A DNA stretch of 64,000 nucleotides from Bilamarchaeum sp050303335 (GTDB lineage: Archaea; Micrarchaeota; Micrarchaeia; Anstonellales; Bilamarchaeaceae). Under the pieces are notes generated by a model. The model worked only from the letters and a program-made list of their open reading frames with translations, was not told where the DNA came from and made no database searches. Made by a program: the position numbers and the translations under genes. The stretch lies in NCBI GenBank assembly GCA_050303335.1, contig JBNLBN010000002.1:1-64000 (forward strand). The letters run 5' to 3'. Shown here piece after piece: positions 51,022 to 60,421 of this stretch. The stretch's first letter is position 1; each line of letters begins with the position of its first letter.

Positions 51022-51932
51022 TTTACCACCAAATCAAAAACCTCTCCGTTTGATTCTATGGATTCAAGATCAAGATTCCCTTTATGGAGTAATTTTGATA
51101 TTATTGTCCTTGAATATCTTCTTATTTTTTCATCAGCATGCCCTTCCAATTTCTTAAGTTTCTCCTTAGCACCATTAGCCAGCTTATCAGCCAATTCCAG
51201 GTTCCCTCTATTCAAAGCAGCACTAACAATAGTCCTTGCATTATTTCTTACGACCTCATCATGATGCCCCTCCAATTCCTCAAGCTTCTCCTTAGCACCT
51301 TCAGCCAGACTATCAGCCAATTCCAGGTTCCCTCTACTCAAAGCAGCATAAACAATAGTCCTGGCATTATCTCTTACAACCCCATTCTCATGTTCTTCCA
51401 ATTCAGAAAGTTTTTCAAAAATATCAAATACAGAAACTTTACTGAGATTTCGTTTAGGAAGTGTGAATTTCGCTTCAACGCATAATTCAGTCTCTGCAAG
51501 AAGATGCCTTGTAAGATGAGGAAGCATTCTCACAAGTCTTGTATCATTCAATTGTTCCGGCTGTATCCCATCCTCAAAATAATAAAGTGCAATAAGTCTT
51601 GATATGCTCTTAGCTACTCCCAGAAATTCTTTTTCTACTTTTTTCGAATCAAAAGAAACATGAAGCTTCATTTCAGACAGTACATTATAAGCAAAATTTT
51701 GCAGATTTGCCTTTAGTGGTCCGTTTGGCAATGGCCTTTCCCTGACATCCAGAATTGATTCGACAAACCTTGCAGCGGCAAGTGATTCATAATCATTTGT
51801 CGGAGCTTTGCTGTAACGGATGACCTCCTCAATAGTAGGATCAGGCAGCAATAGCTTCCTGTGTGCCTCTGTTGCTTTGGTAGCGGCTGGTGAGTTTGCA
51901 ATCGACAGTAATGAAATTAATTTTCCCCTCAT
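51018..51932 (-). CDS. 42-residue HEAT-like repeat family, cluster gene 3 (short)
   Basis: A 304-residue protein: the full N-terminal family domain with only three repeats (NARTIVYAAL, NARTIVSAAL, YSRTIISKLL) and the family C-terminus NGEVFDLVVK. It is the shortest copy and looks like the result of repeat deletion. Its N-terminal domain is almost the same as those of neighbouring genes (LPDPTIEEVIRYSKAPTNDY). Coding DNA is AT-rich. Overlaps both neighbours by 4 bp. Confidence 0.85.
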   Translation of the reverse strand: MRGKLISLLSIANSPAATKATEAHRKLLLPDPTIEEVIRYSKAPTNDYESLAAARFVESILDVRERPLPNGPLKANLQNFAYNVLSEMKLHVSFDSKKVEKEFLGVAKSISRLIALYYFEDGIQPEQLNDTRLVRMLPHLTRHLLAETELCVEAKFTLPKRNLSKVSVFDIFEKLSELEEHENGVVRDNARTIVYAALSRGNLELADSLAEGAKEKLEELEGHHDEVVRNNARTIVSAALNRGNLELADKLANGAKEKLKKLEGHADEKIRRYSRTIISKLLHKGNLDLESIESNGEVFDLVVK

Positions 51933-53722
51933 TTTACCACTAGTACAAAAACCTCTCCGTTTGCTTCTACGGATTCAAGCTCTAAATCTCCATTTGTGAA
52001 TAATACTGCCATTATTGTTCTAGCATTTTTTCTTACCCTCGCATTATCATGCTTCTCAAGCTTCCCAAGCTTATCCTTAGCACAACCAGAAAGAGAATCA
52101 CATAGTCTGAGATTTCCCATTTTCAATCCTGCACCAACTATAGTCCTGGCATTATCCCTTACAATATCATCCCTATGTTTTTCCAATTCCTCAAGCTTCT
52201 CCTTAGCACCATCAGCCAACCTATCAGCCAAATCCAGATTCCCCCTATTCAAAGCAGCACCAACTATAGTCCTGGCATTATCCCTTACAACCTCATCCCG
52301 ATGCTTCTCCAGCTCCACAAGCTTTGTCTTAGTTTCAGAAGCTAACCTATCACAAAGCCCAAGATTCCCATTATGTAGTCCAGCACAAACAATAGTCCTG
52401 GCTATCATCTTGACGATTCCATCACCATGCTTCTCAAGTTCCTCAAGCTTCTTCTTAGCACTACCAGCCAATTTATCACAAAGATCCAGGTTTCCATTAT
52501 GCAAAGCAACATAAACAATAGTCCTGGCATTATCCCTTACAATATCATCCCTATGTTTTTCCAATTCCTCAAGCTTCTCATTAGCACTACCAGCCAATTT
52601 ATCACAAAGATCCAGGTTTCCTTTATTCAAACCAGCACCAACAATCGTCCTTGCATTATCCCTTACAACCTCATCACCATGCTTCTCAAGTTTCTTCAAT
52701 TTCTCCTTAGCGCCACTGGCCAACTTATCAACAAAATCCAGATTCCCTCGAACTAAAGCTGCATGAACAATAGTCCTGGCATAATCCCTTACAACCTCAT
52801 CACCATGCTTCTCAAGTGCCTCAAGCTTCTCCTTAGCACCAGATGCCAGCCTATCACAAAGATCAAGATTCCCTTTCTGCAAACCAGCACCAACAATAGT
52901 CCTGGCACTATCCCTTACAATCTCATCCCCATGTTCTTCCAATTCCCTAAGTTTCTCCTTAGCACCTTCAGCAAGCCTATCAGAGAGATCCAGATTCCCT
53001 CTATTCAAAGCAGCACAGACAATAGTCCTTGCATTATCTCTTACCACTTCATCCTCATGAGATTCAAGAACATCCAATTTCTCCTTAGCACCATCAGCGA
53101 GCCTATCAGCCAAATCCAGATTCCCCCTATTCAAAGCAGCATAAACAATAGTCCTTGCATTATCTCTTACAACTTCATCACCATGCTTCTCAAGTTCCTC
53201 AATCTTTTCCTGTATGTCAAAGACAGATTTTTTACTAAGATTTCTTCGAGGTTCACTAAATTTAGCTTCGATACACAACTGCGTCTCAGCAAGCAGATGT
53301 CTTGCAAGATGAGGTAGCATCCTAACAAGCCTCATATCTTTCAATTGTTCAGGTTGTTCTCCATTTTCAAAATAATAAAGCGCAATAAGACGACAAATGC
53401 TCTTAGCAACACCAAGAAATTCTCTTTCTACTTTCTTATTTGGAAAAGAAACCTGCGACTTCATTTCAGCAAGTATTTCATCAGCAAAATCCTGTTTTTT
53501 TCTTTTTAGGGAGAATGGCAATGGTTTCTCCCTGACATCAAGGATGGATTCGACATATTTCTGAGCAGCCAGTGATTCATAATCATCAGTCGGAGCTTTG
53601 CTGTAACGGATGACATCTTCAATAGTAGGATCAGGAAGAAGAAGTTTTCTGTGTGCTTCTGTTGCTTTGGTAGCTGCTAGTGAGTTTGCAATCGACAGTA
53701 ATGAAAGTAGATTTCCCCTCAT
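51929..53722 (-). CDS. 42-residue HEAT-like repeat family, cluster gene 2
   Basis: A 597-residue protein: N-terminal family domain and ten repeats. Adjacent repeats are nearly identical in protein and DNA, for example AALNRGNLDLADRLADGAKE and AGLNKGNLDLCDKLAGSANE. One repeat has lost the core (GIVKMIARTIV instead of VRDNARTIV) and another reads DYARTIV. C-terminus NGEVFVLVVK. AT-rich, recently expanded by unequal recombination (inference). No membrane segment. Confidence 0.85.
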   Translation of the reverse strand: MRGNLLSLLSIANSLAATKATEAHRKLLLPDPTIEDVIRYSKAPTDDYESLAAQKYVESILDVREKPLPFSLKRKKQDFADEILAEMKSQVSFPNKKVEREFLGVAKSICRLIALYYFENGEQPEQLKDMRLVRMLPHLARHLLAETQLCIEAKFSEPRRNLSKKSVFDIQEKIEELEKHGDEVVRDNARTIVYAALNRGNLDLADRLADGAKEKLDVLESHEDEVVRDNARTIVCAALNRGNLDLSDRLAEGAKEKLRELEEHGDEIVRDSARTIVGAGLQKGNLDLCDRLASGAKEKLEALEKHGDEVVRDYARTIVHAALVRGNLDFVDKLASGAKEKLKKLEKHGDEVVRDNARTIVGAGLNKGNLDLCDKLAGSANEKLEELEKHRDDIVRDNARTIVYVALHNGNLDLCDKLAGSAKKKLEELEKHGDGIVKMIARTIVCAGLHNGNLGLCDRLASETKTKLVELEKHRDEVVRDNARTIVGAALNRGNLDLADRLADGAKEKLEELEKHRDDIVRDNARTIVGAGLKMGNLRLCDSLSGCAKDKLGKLEKHDNARVRKNARTIMAVLFTNGDLELESVEANGEVFVLVVK

Positions 53723-55269
53723 TTTATCACCAAATCAAAAACCTCTCCGTGGGCTTCAACGGATTCAAGATCAAGATTTCCCTTTTGAAATAACCCTGAT
53801 ATTATCGTCCGTGCATTTTTTCTTACTCTTACCTCCCCATGCCTTTCCAATTTACCAAGTTTCTCCTTAGCACCTTCAGCAAGCCTATCAGAGAGATCCA
53901 GATTCCCTCTATTCAAAGCAGCACTAACAATAGTCCTTGCATTGTCCCTCACAACGTCATCACTATGACCTTCAAGCATCCTAAGTTTCTCCTTAGCACC
54001 TTCAGCAAGCCTATCAGAGAGATCCAGATTCCCCCTATTCAAAGCAGTACTAACAATAGTCCTTGCATTATCCCTTACCACGACATCCCCATGCCTTTCC
54101 AATTTACCAAGTTTCTCCTTAGCACCATCAGCCAACCTATTAGCCAAATCCAGATTCCCATTACGCAAAGCAGTACTAACAATAGTCCTTGCATTCTCCC
54201 TTACAAATTCTTCAGTATGCCCATCTAGCAGCCTAAGTTTCTCCTTAGCCCCCTCAGCCAATTTTTCACAAAAATCCAGGTTCCCTCTATTCAAAGCAGC
54301 ATAAACAATAGTCCTTGCATTGTCCCTCACAATTTGCTCCTTGTGTTCTTCCAATTCCCTAAGTTTCTCCTTAGCACCTTCAGCAAGCCTATCAGAGAGA
54401 TCCAGATTCCCTCTATTCAAAGCAGCACAGACAATAGTCCTTGCATTATCTCTTACAACCTCCTCCTCATGAGATTCAAGAACATCCGATTTCTCCTTAG
54501 CACCATTAGCCAGCCTATCAGCCAATTTCAGGTTCCCTTTATTCAAAGCAGTACTAACAATAGTCCTTGCATTGTCCCTCACAACCTCCTCCTCATGAGA
54601 TTCAAGAACATCCAATTTCTCCTTAGCACCATTAGCCAGCCTATCAGCCAATTCCAGGTTCCCTTGATGCAAAGCAGTACCAACAATATTCCTGGCATTA
54701 TCTCTTACAATCTCATCCTCATGGTCTTCAAGCAGTTCCAATTTTTCTAAAATATCGAAAACAGAAACTTTACTGAGGTTCATTTTAGGATTTGTGAATT
54801 TCATTTCAACACACAATTCAGTCTCAGCAAGAAGATGCCTTGCAAGATACGGTAACATCCTTACAAGCCTCGTATCTTTCAATTGCTCCGGCTGTTCCCC
54901 ATCCTCAAAATAATAAAGTGCAATAAGTCTTGAAATGCTCTTGGTGACTCCCAGGAATTCTTTTTCGATTTTTTTAGAGTTATAAGAAACATGAAGGTTC
55001 ATCTCAGCAAGTATTTCATCAGCAAAATCCTGCTTTTTTCTTTTAATTGATCTTGGCAATGGTTTCTCCCTGACATCCAGAATAGATTCAACAAACCTGA
55101 CCGCAGCCAAAGATTCATAATCATCAGTCGGAGCTTTGCTGTAACGGATGACATCTTCAATAGTAGGATCAGGCAGCAATAGCTTCCTGTGTGCCTCTGT
55201 TGCTTTGGTAGCAGTAGGAGATCTAGCTATGGATAGCAGTGAGAGTAGCCTGGACCTGTTGTGAAGCAT
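53719..55269 (-). CDS. 42-residue HEAT-like repeat family, cluster gene 1
   Basis: A 516-residue protein and first gene of the run. It starts MLHNRSRLLSLLSIARSPTA at 55269: GTATTTAAATAC lies ~25 nt upstream, and the in-frame ATG at 55329 would read through the promoter. N-terminal family domain, then eight repeats (NARNIVGTAL to NARTIISGLF) and C-terminus HGEVFDLVIK. Conserved residues in each repeat are V-R-D/E-N-A-R-T/N-I and G-N-L-x-L with L-A-x-G-A-K-E-K. Function unknown; the regular surface suggests binding of an extended partner. Confidence 0.86.
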   Translation of the reverse strand: MLHNRSRLLSLLSIARSPTATKATEAHRKLLLPDPTIEDVIRYSKAPTDDYESLAAVRFVESILDVREKPLPRSIKRKKQDFADEILAEMNLHVSYNSKKIEKEFLGVTKSISRLIALYYFEDGEQPEQLKDTRLVRMLPYLARHLLAETELCVEMKFTNPKMNLSKVSVFDILEKLELLEDHEDEIVRDNARNIVGTALHQGNLELADRLANGAKEKLDVLESHEEEVVRDNARTIVSTALNKGNLKLADRLANGAKEKSDVLESHEEEVVRDNARTIVCAALNRGNLDLSDRLAEGAKEKLRELEEHKEQIVRDNARTIVYAALNRGNLDFCEKLAEGAKEKLRLLDGHTEEFVRENARTIVSTALRNGNLDLANRLADGAKEKLGKLERHGDVVVRDNARTIVSTALNRGNLDLSDRLAEGAKEKLRMLEGHSDDVVRDNARTIVSAALNRGNLDLSDRLAEGAKEKLGKLERHGEVRVRKNARTIISGLFQKGNLDLESVEAHGEVFDLVIK

Positions 55270-55350
55270 GAATATATACTTACTGTAACAGTATTTAAAT
55301 ACTTGCTTTATTCTGACCTCAAAGACCATCTCTGAGATTGCCTGTTTTTG

Positions 55351-55923
55351 CTATCTCATCCTGTTTTTGGCCAGTATTGCAAGGCATGCAATTATAGTAA
55401 GCCCGCTGATTAACCCTATTGCCGTCGCAACCAGGTTCTGGTCAGCATGGTCCGGCTCATCAAGGAATTCATCAGGAGCAGCAACAGCCAGTGCCTTCGG
55501 GGCAAGGTCCTCATCATTTACTCTTTGGGCCTCCCCCGCAGCAGCTGTCTCAAGCATCATCGGCTCATCCGCAACAGGTGCAGGAGGAACCATCATGAAG
55601 AACGATGCGGCAAGCGCTATCAATGATATGGACAATAATACGAGGACGCGGAACTCCTTGGGCCCAACTATGTTCTTCCCTTTTCTGGTCAGTTCATAGT
55701 ATTTCCATTTGTGGCCGTCGTCTATTTTCTCAATAAGGTGCGTCTTTTCAAGGATCTCAAGATGTTCCTTTATGCCGGAAACGGACATCCCAGTCTCCTT
55801 CGAGAGCTCGGTAAGGGTTTTCCTCCTTTCCTTGAGGGATTTGAGAATCTTCACTCGCGTATCGACTGCAAGAGCTTCGAAGCTCTCCTTGTCAAGAACT
55901 ATCTTGTCCTCGTCCATGAACAT
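55351..55923 (-). CDS. Membrane-anchored winged-HTH regulator
   Basis: A 190-residue protein. N-terminal ArsR-like winged helix (FEALAVDTRVKILKSLKERR, TLTELSKETGMSVSGIKEHL, wing KWKYYELTRKGK), then a membrane segment (~93-112, VLVLLSISLIALAASFFMM). An Ala/Pro/Glu-rich linker of ~50 residues follows, then a second membrane segment near the C-terminus (LVATAIGLISGLTIIACLAI). It may be a one-component sensor that binds DNA from the membrane. It sits upstream of the HEAT-repeat run but the run has its own promoter. Start could also be the ATG at 55917. Confidence 0.82.
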   Translation of the reverse strand: MFMDEDKIVLDKESFEALAVDTRVKILKSLKERRKTLTELSKETGMSVSGIKEHLEILEKTHLIEKIDDGHKWKYYELTRKGKNIVGPKEFRVLVLLSISLIALAASFFMMVPPAPVADEPMMLETAAAGEAQRVNDEDLAPKALAVAAPDEFLDEPDHADQNLVATAIGLISGLTIIACLAILAKNRMR

Positions 55924-55991
55924 CTTATTATTTAAATGTTTAATAAATAATCTACTTTTATTGCGGTTTATGCCGTGAAAAGGTGATTTCT

Positions 55992-56013
55992 GCCAAACTG
56001 GAACATGTTTGGC
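55992..56013. promoter_or_regulatory. Inverted repeat upstream of the 16S promoter
   Basis: GCCAAAC and GTTTGGC form a perfect 7-bp inverted repeat separated by 8 bp. It ends 17 bp before the TATA box of the rRNA promoter, a position suited to an activator or repressor. Confidence 0.45.
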
Positions 56014-56029
56014 GGGACGGTTGCGTTAG

Positions 56030-56038
56030 CTTTATAAA
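56030..56038 (+). promoter_or_regulatory. TATA box of the 16S rRNA transcript
   Basis: CTTTATAAA stands ~185 nt before the mature 16S 5' end, leaving a long leader that contains the 5' strand of the processing stem. A small ACCG/CGGT hairpin lies in the early leader at about 56060-56075. Confidence 0.6.
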
Positions 56039-56136
56039 CTCATCTATCGTATATCATAGTCACCGTTTTTTTCGGTTTCAGTTTTAATTGACTGAGGCTG
56101 ATTTATGTAAACTTGAAATCTAACGCTTTTAGATTT

Positions 56137-56167
56137 GACTCACGCTTCAAGAGTAAAGGAAAGTATA
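56137..56167 (+). other. 16S processing stem, 5' strand
   Basis: GACTCACGCTTCA, AGAGT and GGAAAGTAT pair with the 3' flank at 57808-57837 (ATACTTTCC, ACTCT, TGAAGCGTGAGTC), leaving small bulges. This is the long stem that encloses pre-16S rRNA in archaea and is cut by the splicing endonuclease. Confidence 0.85.
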
Positions 56168-56217
56168 ACGTCGATTCCGAAATTAATGATTAAATAATTC
56201 GGTTCAGCAGAAGATCA

Positions 56218-57753
<1,536 letters not shown>

Positions 57754-57778
57754 AAATTCAAATCACACTTTGAATAAA

Positions 57779-57837
57779 TTGGAATGCGTGTGCAAGAAAA
57801 AATAGTTATACTTTCCACTCTAAATGAAGCGTGAGTC
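57779..57837 (+). repeat. 16S 3' flank / processing stem 3' strand (repeat copy A)
   Basis: Contains TTGGAATGCGTGTGCAAGAA and then CTTTCCACTCTAAATGAAGC with GTGAGTC. It pairs with 56137-56167, so it is the functional copy. The block recurs at 58945, and shorter parts at 59630 and 60327. Confidence 0.9.
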
Positions 57838-57930
57838 GTATATTTTCTTCTCAGCGTGAGCTCTGTTCAATAATCCTGAACTGTTTGTTTAAGAAAACTG
57901 GATGGTGGAAGCAAATTAGAAATACCAAAA

Positions 57931-57946
57931 GGTATATAAATATACC
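57931..57946 (+). promoter_or_regulatory. TATA box inside a palindrome, MNT-HEPN promoter
   Basis: GGTATAT-AA-ATATACC is a perfect inverted repeat that includes the TATA element 17-32 nt before the ATG at 57963. A further GGT half-site follows at 57951. The antitoxin or complex could bind here and block TBP, giving autoregulation. Confidence 0.6.
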
Positions 57947-57962
57947 AATCGGTAATTACAAT

Positions 57963-58502
57963 ATGAAATTAGAGGATTTTAGCGGAATAAAACTACTAAG
58001 CTGGTTCCTTGAAAATCCGACAAAAAAGATTCATTTCAAGGATCTTTGCCGCAAACTAGAATTGGGTCCACCAACTGTCAAGAAATACTGCGAGGAATAT
58101 ATTGGTTACGGATGGATCGAGGAAGAAAGAAAAGCGAATTTGAGGATCTTCTCCCTTAATAATGAAGATTTTGTAGTAAAGGCGATCAAAAGAGCTTATT
58201 TTCTTAAAAAGCTAAGTGGACTGGGAATAGGGCAAATTGTGGATGAAAATGCAATATCTCTGGCACTCTATGGGAGTTATTCTTCTGGCGAATATGATGA
58301 AAAGAGCGATATTGACCTGATTATTGTAGGGAATGAGGAGAATGTAGAACATGAAAAATTGGAGGAAATGAAGAAAAAACTGAAAATGGACGTCCAGCTC
58401 ACCATCTTCTCGCTTGAAAAATGGGAAAGCAATAAGGACAATGATGCTTTTATGAACTCAGTTCTAAGGAATAATGTTCTTCTGAAAGGTGCACCTCTAT
58501 GA
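57963..58502 (+). CDS. MNT-type nucleotidyltransferase antitoxin with winged HTH
   Basis: A 179-residue protein. An N-terminal winged helix (~10-60; FKDLCRKLELGPPTVKKYCE) is followed by a minimal nucleotidyltransferase domain: GSYSSGE (Gly104-Ser105) and SDIDLIIV (Asp116, Asp118). In this family the MntA enzyme AMPylates a partner HEPN toxin. The start at 57963 (MKLEDFSG) is set by the palindromic TATA box; the in-frame upstream start at 57831 lies in the rRNA flank. It overlaps the HEPN gene by 4 bp. Confidence 0.88.
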   Translation: MKLEDFSGIKLLSWFLENPTKKIHFKDLCRKLELGPPTVKKYCEEYIGYGWIEEERKANLRIFSLNNEDFVVKAIKRAYFLKKLSGLGIGQIVDENAISLALYGSYSSGEYDEKSDIDLIIVGNEENVEHEKLEEMKKKLKMDVQLTIFSLEKWESNKDNDAFMNSVLRNNVLLKGAPL

Positions 58503-58912
58503 GCTTTGAAGACTGTGTTGGAAAGGGACTTATAAAAAAATCGTCGGATGCACAGATAAGGATCAAACAATCAGTTGATCTTGGAGATAAATTCCTTAAA
58601 AGTGCCCAAAAGAATTTTGAGATTTCCGAGTATGTTGTCAGTGAGCTTATTGCCTATACGGCACTTTTTCATTATGCCAGGGCCCTGCTTTTTAAGTATG
58701 GGTATATAGAACGAAGCCATGCCTGCTTGTTCATAGCATTGAAGAAATTATATCCGGCAGAAAAAAAATTGATTGAAAAAGCTGATAAAATACGTATTGA
58801 AAGGCACAATCTGCAGTACTCAGGACTTACTACTGATGAGAAATCGGCCATGTTCATACTTGCTTTCGTAAAGGAATTTGCAGAAAAGACCGATGACCTC
58901 CTGCACGAGTGA
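58499..58912 (+). CDS. HEPN-domain toxin (HepT-like)
   Basis: A 137-residue all-helical protein. The HEPN RNase-like motif is IRIERHNLQY (Arg99/Arg102, His103), followed by Tyr107 in a position like the modified Tyr of HepT toxins. FHYARALLFKYGYIERSHAC is the central helix region. Paired with an MNT gene by an ATGA overlap, it forms a typical two-gene toxin-antitoxin or regulatory module. The RNA target is unknown. It ends 32 bp before repeat copy B. Confidence 0.82.
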   Translation: MSFEDCVGKGLIKKSSDAQIRIKQSVDLGDKFLKSAQKNFEISEYVVSELIAYTALFHYARALLFKYGYIERSHACLFIALKKLYPAEKKLIEKADKIRIERHNLQYSGLTTDEKSAMFILAFVKEFAEKTDDLLHE

Positions 58913-58944
58913 TTGGATGCTTTTTGTTCTGATGCGATCCACAT

Positions 58945-59018
58945 TTGGAATGCGTGTGCAAGAAATATACTTTCCACTCTAAATGAAGCGTGAGTCTATT
59001 CTACTTATTTGTTTCCAG
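58945..59018 (+). repeat. 16S 3'-flank repeat, copy B
   Basis: Repeats copy A over about 55 bp: TTGGAATGCGTGTGCAAGAA, then ATACTTTCCACTCTAAATGA and AGCGTGAGTC. It continues TTCTACTTATTTGTTTCCAG, which matches copy C rather than copy A. It lies just past the HEPN gene. Confidence 0.9.
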
Positions 59019-59065
59019 ACTAATTTAATATGTCAATTAGGTACTGTCACAAACAAATTTTTTAA

Positions 59066-59473
59066 TCATTTTTTATCTGTTGGGCCTTCCCTTAAAAGGT
59101 CTTCTGCGCTTGGAGAATCCGTACTTATAGTATAATGATAATTGAAGACTCCATTGTCACGGTGCAAGCCGCTGCGTTTATCTGATTCGTCCGCCTGCCT
59201 AAATCCTGTTAAATAGTGTGGACCAGCTAAATCAAATTTATCAAATGGTCCTCTATAGCAGGCAAATGAAATCGCTCCCTGCAGAGTTTCATTATCTCCC
59301 GAGAATTTTATCTCTTCGGATGTTTCAACTGATTCTGCTGACAACTCCTTAATACCTACGTTTCTTTGCAGGGCTTCAACTCCTGCGTTGGAAAATTTTT
59401 CAGGAACCCTGAAACTGATCTCTTTTGCTGTTTTTTTGTTGACCCCTTTTCCATGAAATATATAACCTGCCAT
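59066..59473 (-). CDS. Small protein, paralogue of the 63350-63604 gene
   Basis: About 135 residues, starting MAGYIFHGKG at 59473 with ATATATAAAG ~25 nt upstream. Residues ~8-45 (KKTAKEISFRVPEKFSNAG, EALQRNVGIKEL) closely match the protein at 63350. The C-terminal half is unique (ACYRGPFDKFDLAGPHYLT, HRDNGVFNYHYT). No signal or membrane segment. It lies between repeat copies B and C and has AT-rich DNA. Function unknown. Confidence 0.7.
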   Translation of the reverse strand: MAGYIFHGKGVNKKTAKEISFRVPEKFSNAGVEALQRNVGIKELSAESVETSEEIKFSGDNETLQGAISFACYRGPFDKFDLAGPHYLTGFRQADESDKRSGLHRDNGVFNYHYTISTDSPSAEDLLREGPTDKK

Positions 59474-59629
59474 ATCTATATTTAGATGGAAAGTCTTTAT
59501 ATATCTTACCATTTTATACAACAAATCACTAACTGTCACTCAGTTCTCTCCAAAGTCTTGGAACTGACTTCTGCAATAACAGAGTTGCCTTGTTCATTGG
59601 CTTTCTGGACGCCTCGCCATGATTTTACC

Positions 59630-59678
59630 CTTTCCACTCTAAATGAAGCGTTAGTTGTTCTACTTATTTGTTTACAAA
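59630..59678 (+). repeat. 16S 3'-flank repeat, copy C
   Basis: CTTTCCACTCTAAATGAAGC and GTTAGT, then TTCTACTTATTTGTTTACAA. The left part (GGAATGCGTGTGCAAG) is missing and one base of GTGAGT is changed. Confidence 0.85.
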
Positions 59679-59704
59679 TATTTCTCTTATCCTTATTGGC
59701 AGTA

Positions 59705-60250
59705 TTAGTCCTTTGAGGGAATTGTAACCTTGATTGTGTTGCACGGTTTATCATCAGGTTGTGCTTTAACTAGTTCTATTGGTTTTTCCACCCATTTGTG
59801 GCCATTAGGAAATATGACTTTTTCTACATCAACCATCTGCGCACAACTATTCTTAGAACACTTCTGGGCCTCAATTCTAAACATGTTTTTGTCTTCGTAA
59901 TTAGAAACTTCCACCCTGACACTGTAACCTTGCGATGCCCTGAGACTGGAACGAAGTCTTTCTTCAGTTTTGGGTTCTCTTATGTATAGAACTATTCCAG
60001 CCGCAGTAATTCCGTGGTACTCACATGCAGTTCTATTCGATGTCCAAATTGTGGCAGGAGGTTCAACTATTCGTAATTGATATGTAGAATAACCACTCAA
60101 ATCAAAAATGCATGCAGCGGAAACAGAAGCAACAACCCCTCCAATTAGTGTTGCTTTTAGGGGATTTATTTTTCTGAACTTGTTTTTAATTCTTTCAAAT
60201 GATAATTCTCGTTTCAGTGTTCCAAATTCCTGTTTAAAGGCTCCATTCAT
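59705..60250 (-). CDS. Membrane-anchored or lipoprotein-like small protein
   Basis: About 181 residues from the ATG at 60250 (MNGAFKQEFG), preferred over the in-frame GTG at 60265 because ATTATAAACAC sits ~25 nt upstream. A basic N-terminal ~35 residues precede a hydrophobic stretch with a possible lipobox (LIGGVVASVSAACIF). The exterior part has Cys residues (RTACEYHG, KCSKNSCAQM) and beta strands. No known family. It lies between repeat copies C and D. Confidence 0.68.
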   Translation of the reverse strand: MNGAFKQEFGTLKRELSFERIKNKFRKINPLKATLIGGVVASVSAACIFDLSGYSTYQLRIVEPPATIWTSNRTACEYHGITAAGIVLYIREPKTEERLRSSLRASQGYSVRVEVSNYEDKNMFRIEAQKCSKNSCAQMVDVEKVIFPNGHKWVEKPIELVKAQPDDKPCNTIKVTIPSKD

Positions 60251-60326
60251 AACTATTTTATCCACAAAAGTGTTTATAATGGTTACTATTTATGTAATTT
60301 CATGTAAAATACTATTGCGAACTACA

Positions 60327-60400
60327 ATTGAAGCATGAGTAAATCAAATTCTTCTCAGTGCTGGCTATAATGAACACTTTGTTTAACTTTGTTGAACAAA
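60327..60400 (+). repeat. 16S 3'-flank repeat, decayed copy D
   Basis: TTGAAGCATGAGT, then ATTCTTCTCAGTG and TGAACACTTTGTTTAA correspond in order to copy A and the DNA after it (TGAAGCGTGAGT, TTTCTTCTCAGCG, TGAACTGTTTGTTTAA, 57825-57892). It thus resembles the original right-hand continuation of the 16S flank. Confidence 0.6.
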
Positions 60401-60421
60401 GTAAATTGAAAAAGTATCTGA

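Noticed and set aside
49300..55000. Regularly spaced ~126-bp DNA repeats that at first look like a tandem array or CRISPR-like region
   Set aside because: The period is 42 codons, frames stay open through four genes, and differences follow codon positions; these are coding HEAT-like repeats, not a CRISPR array or satellite DNA.
57754..60420. Search for 23S or 5S rRNA or tRNA-Ala after the 16S gene
   Set aside because: No conserved 23S 5' elements or tRNA structures are visible; the interval holds the repeats and accessory genes instead.
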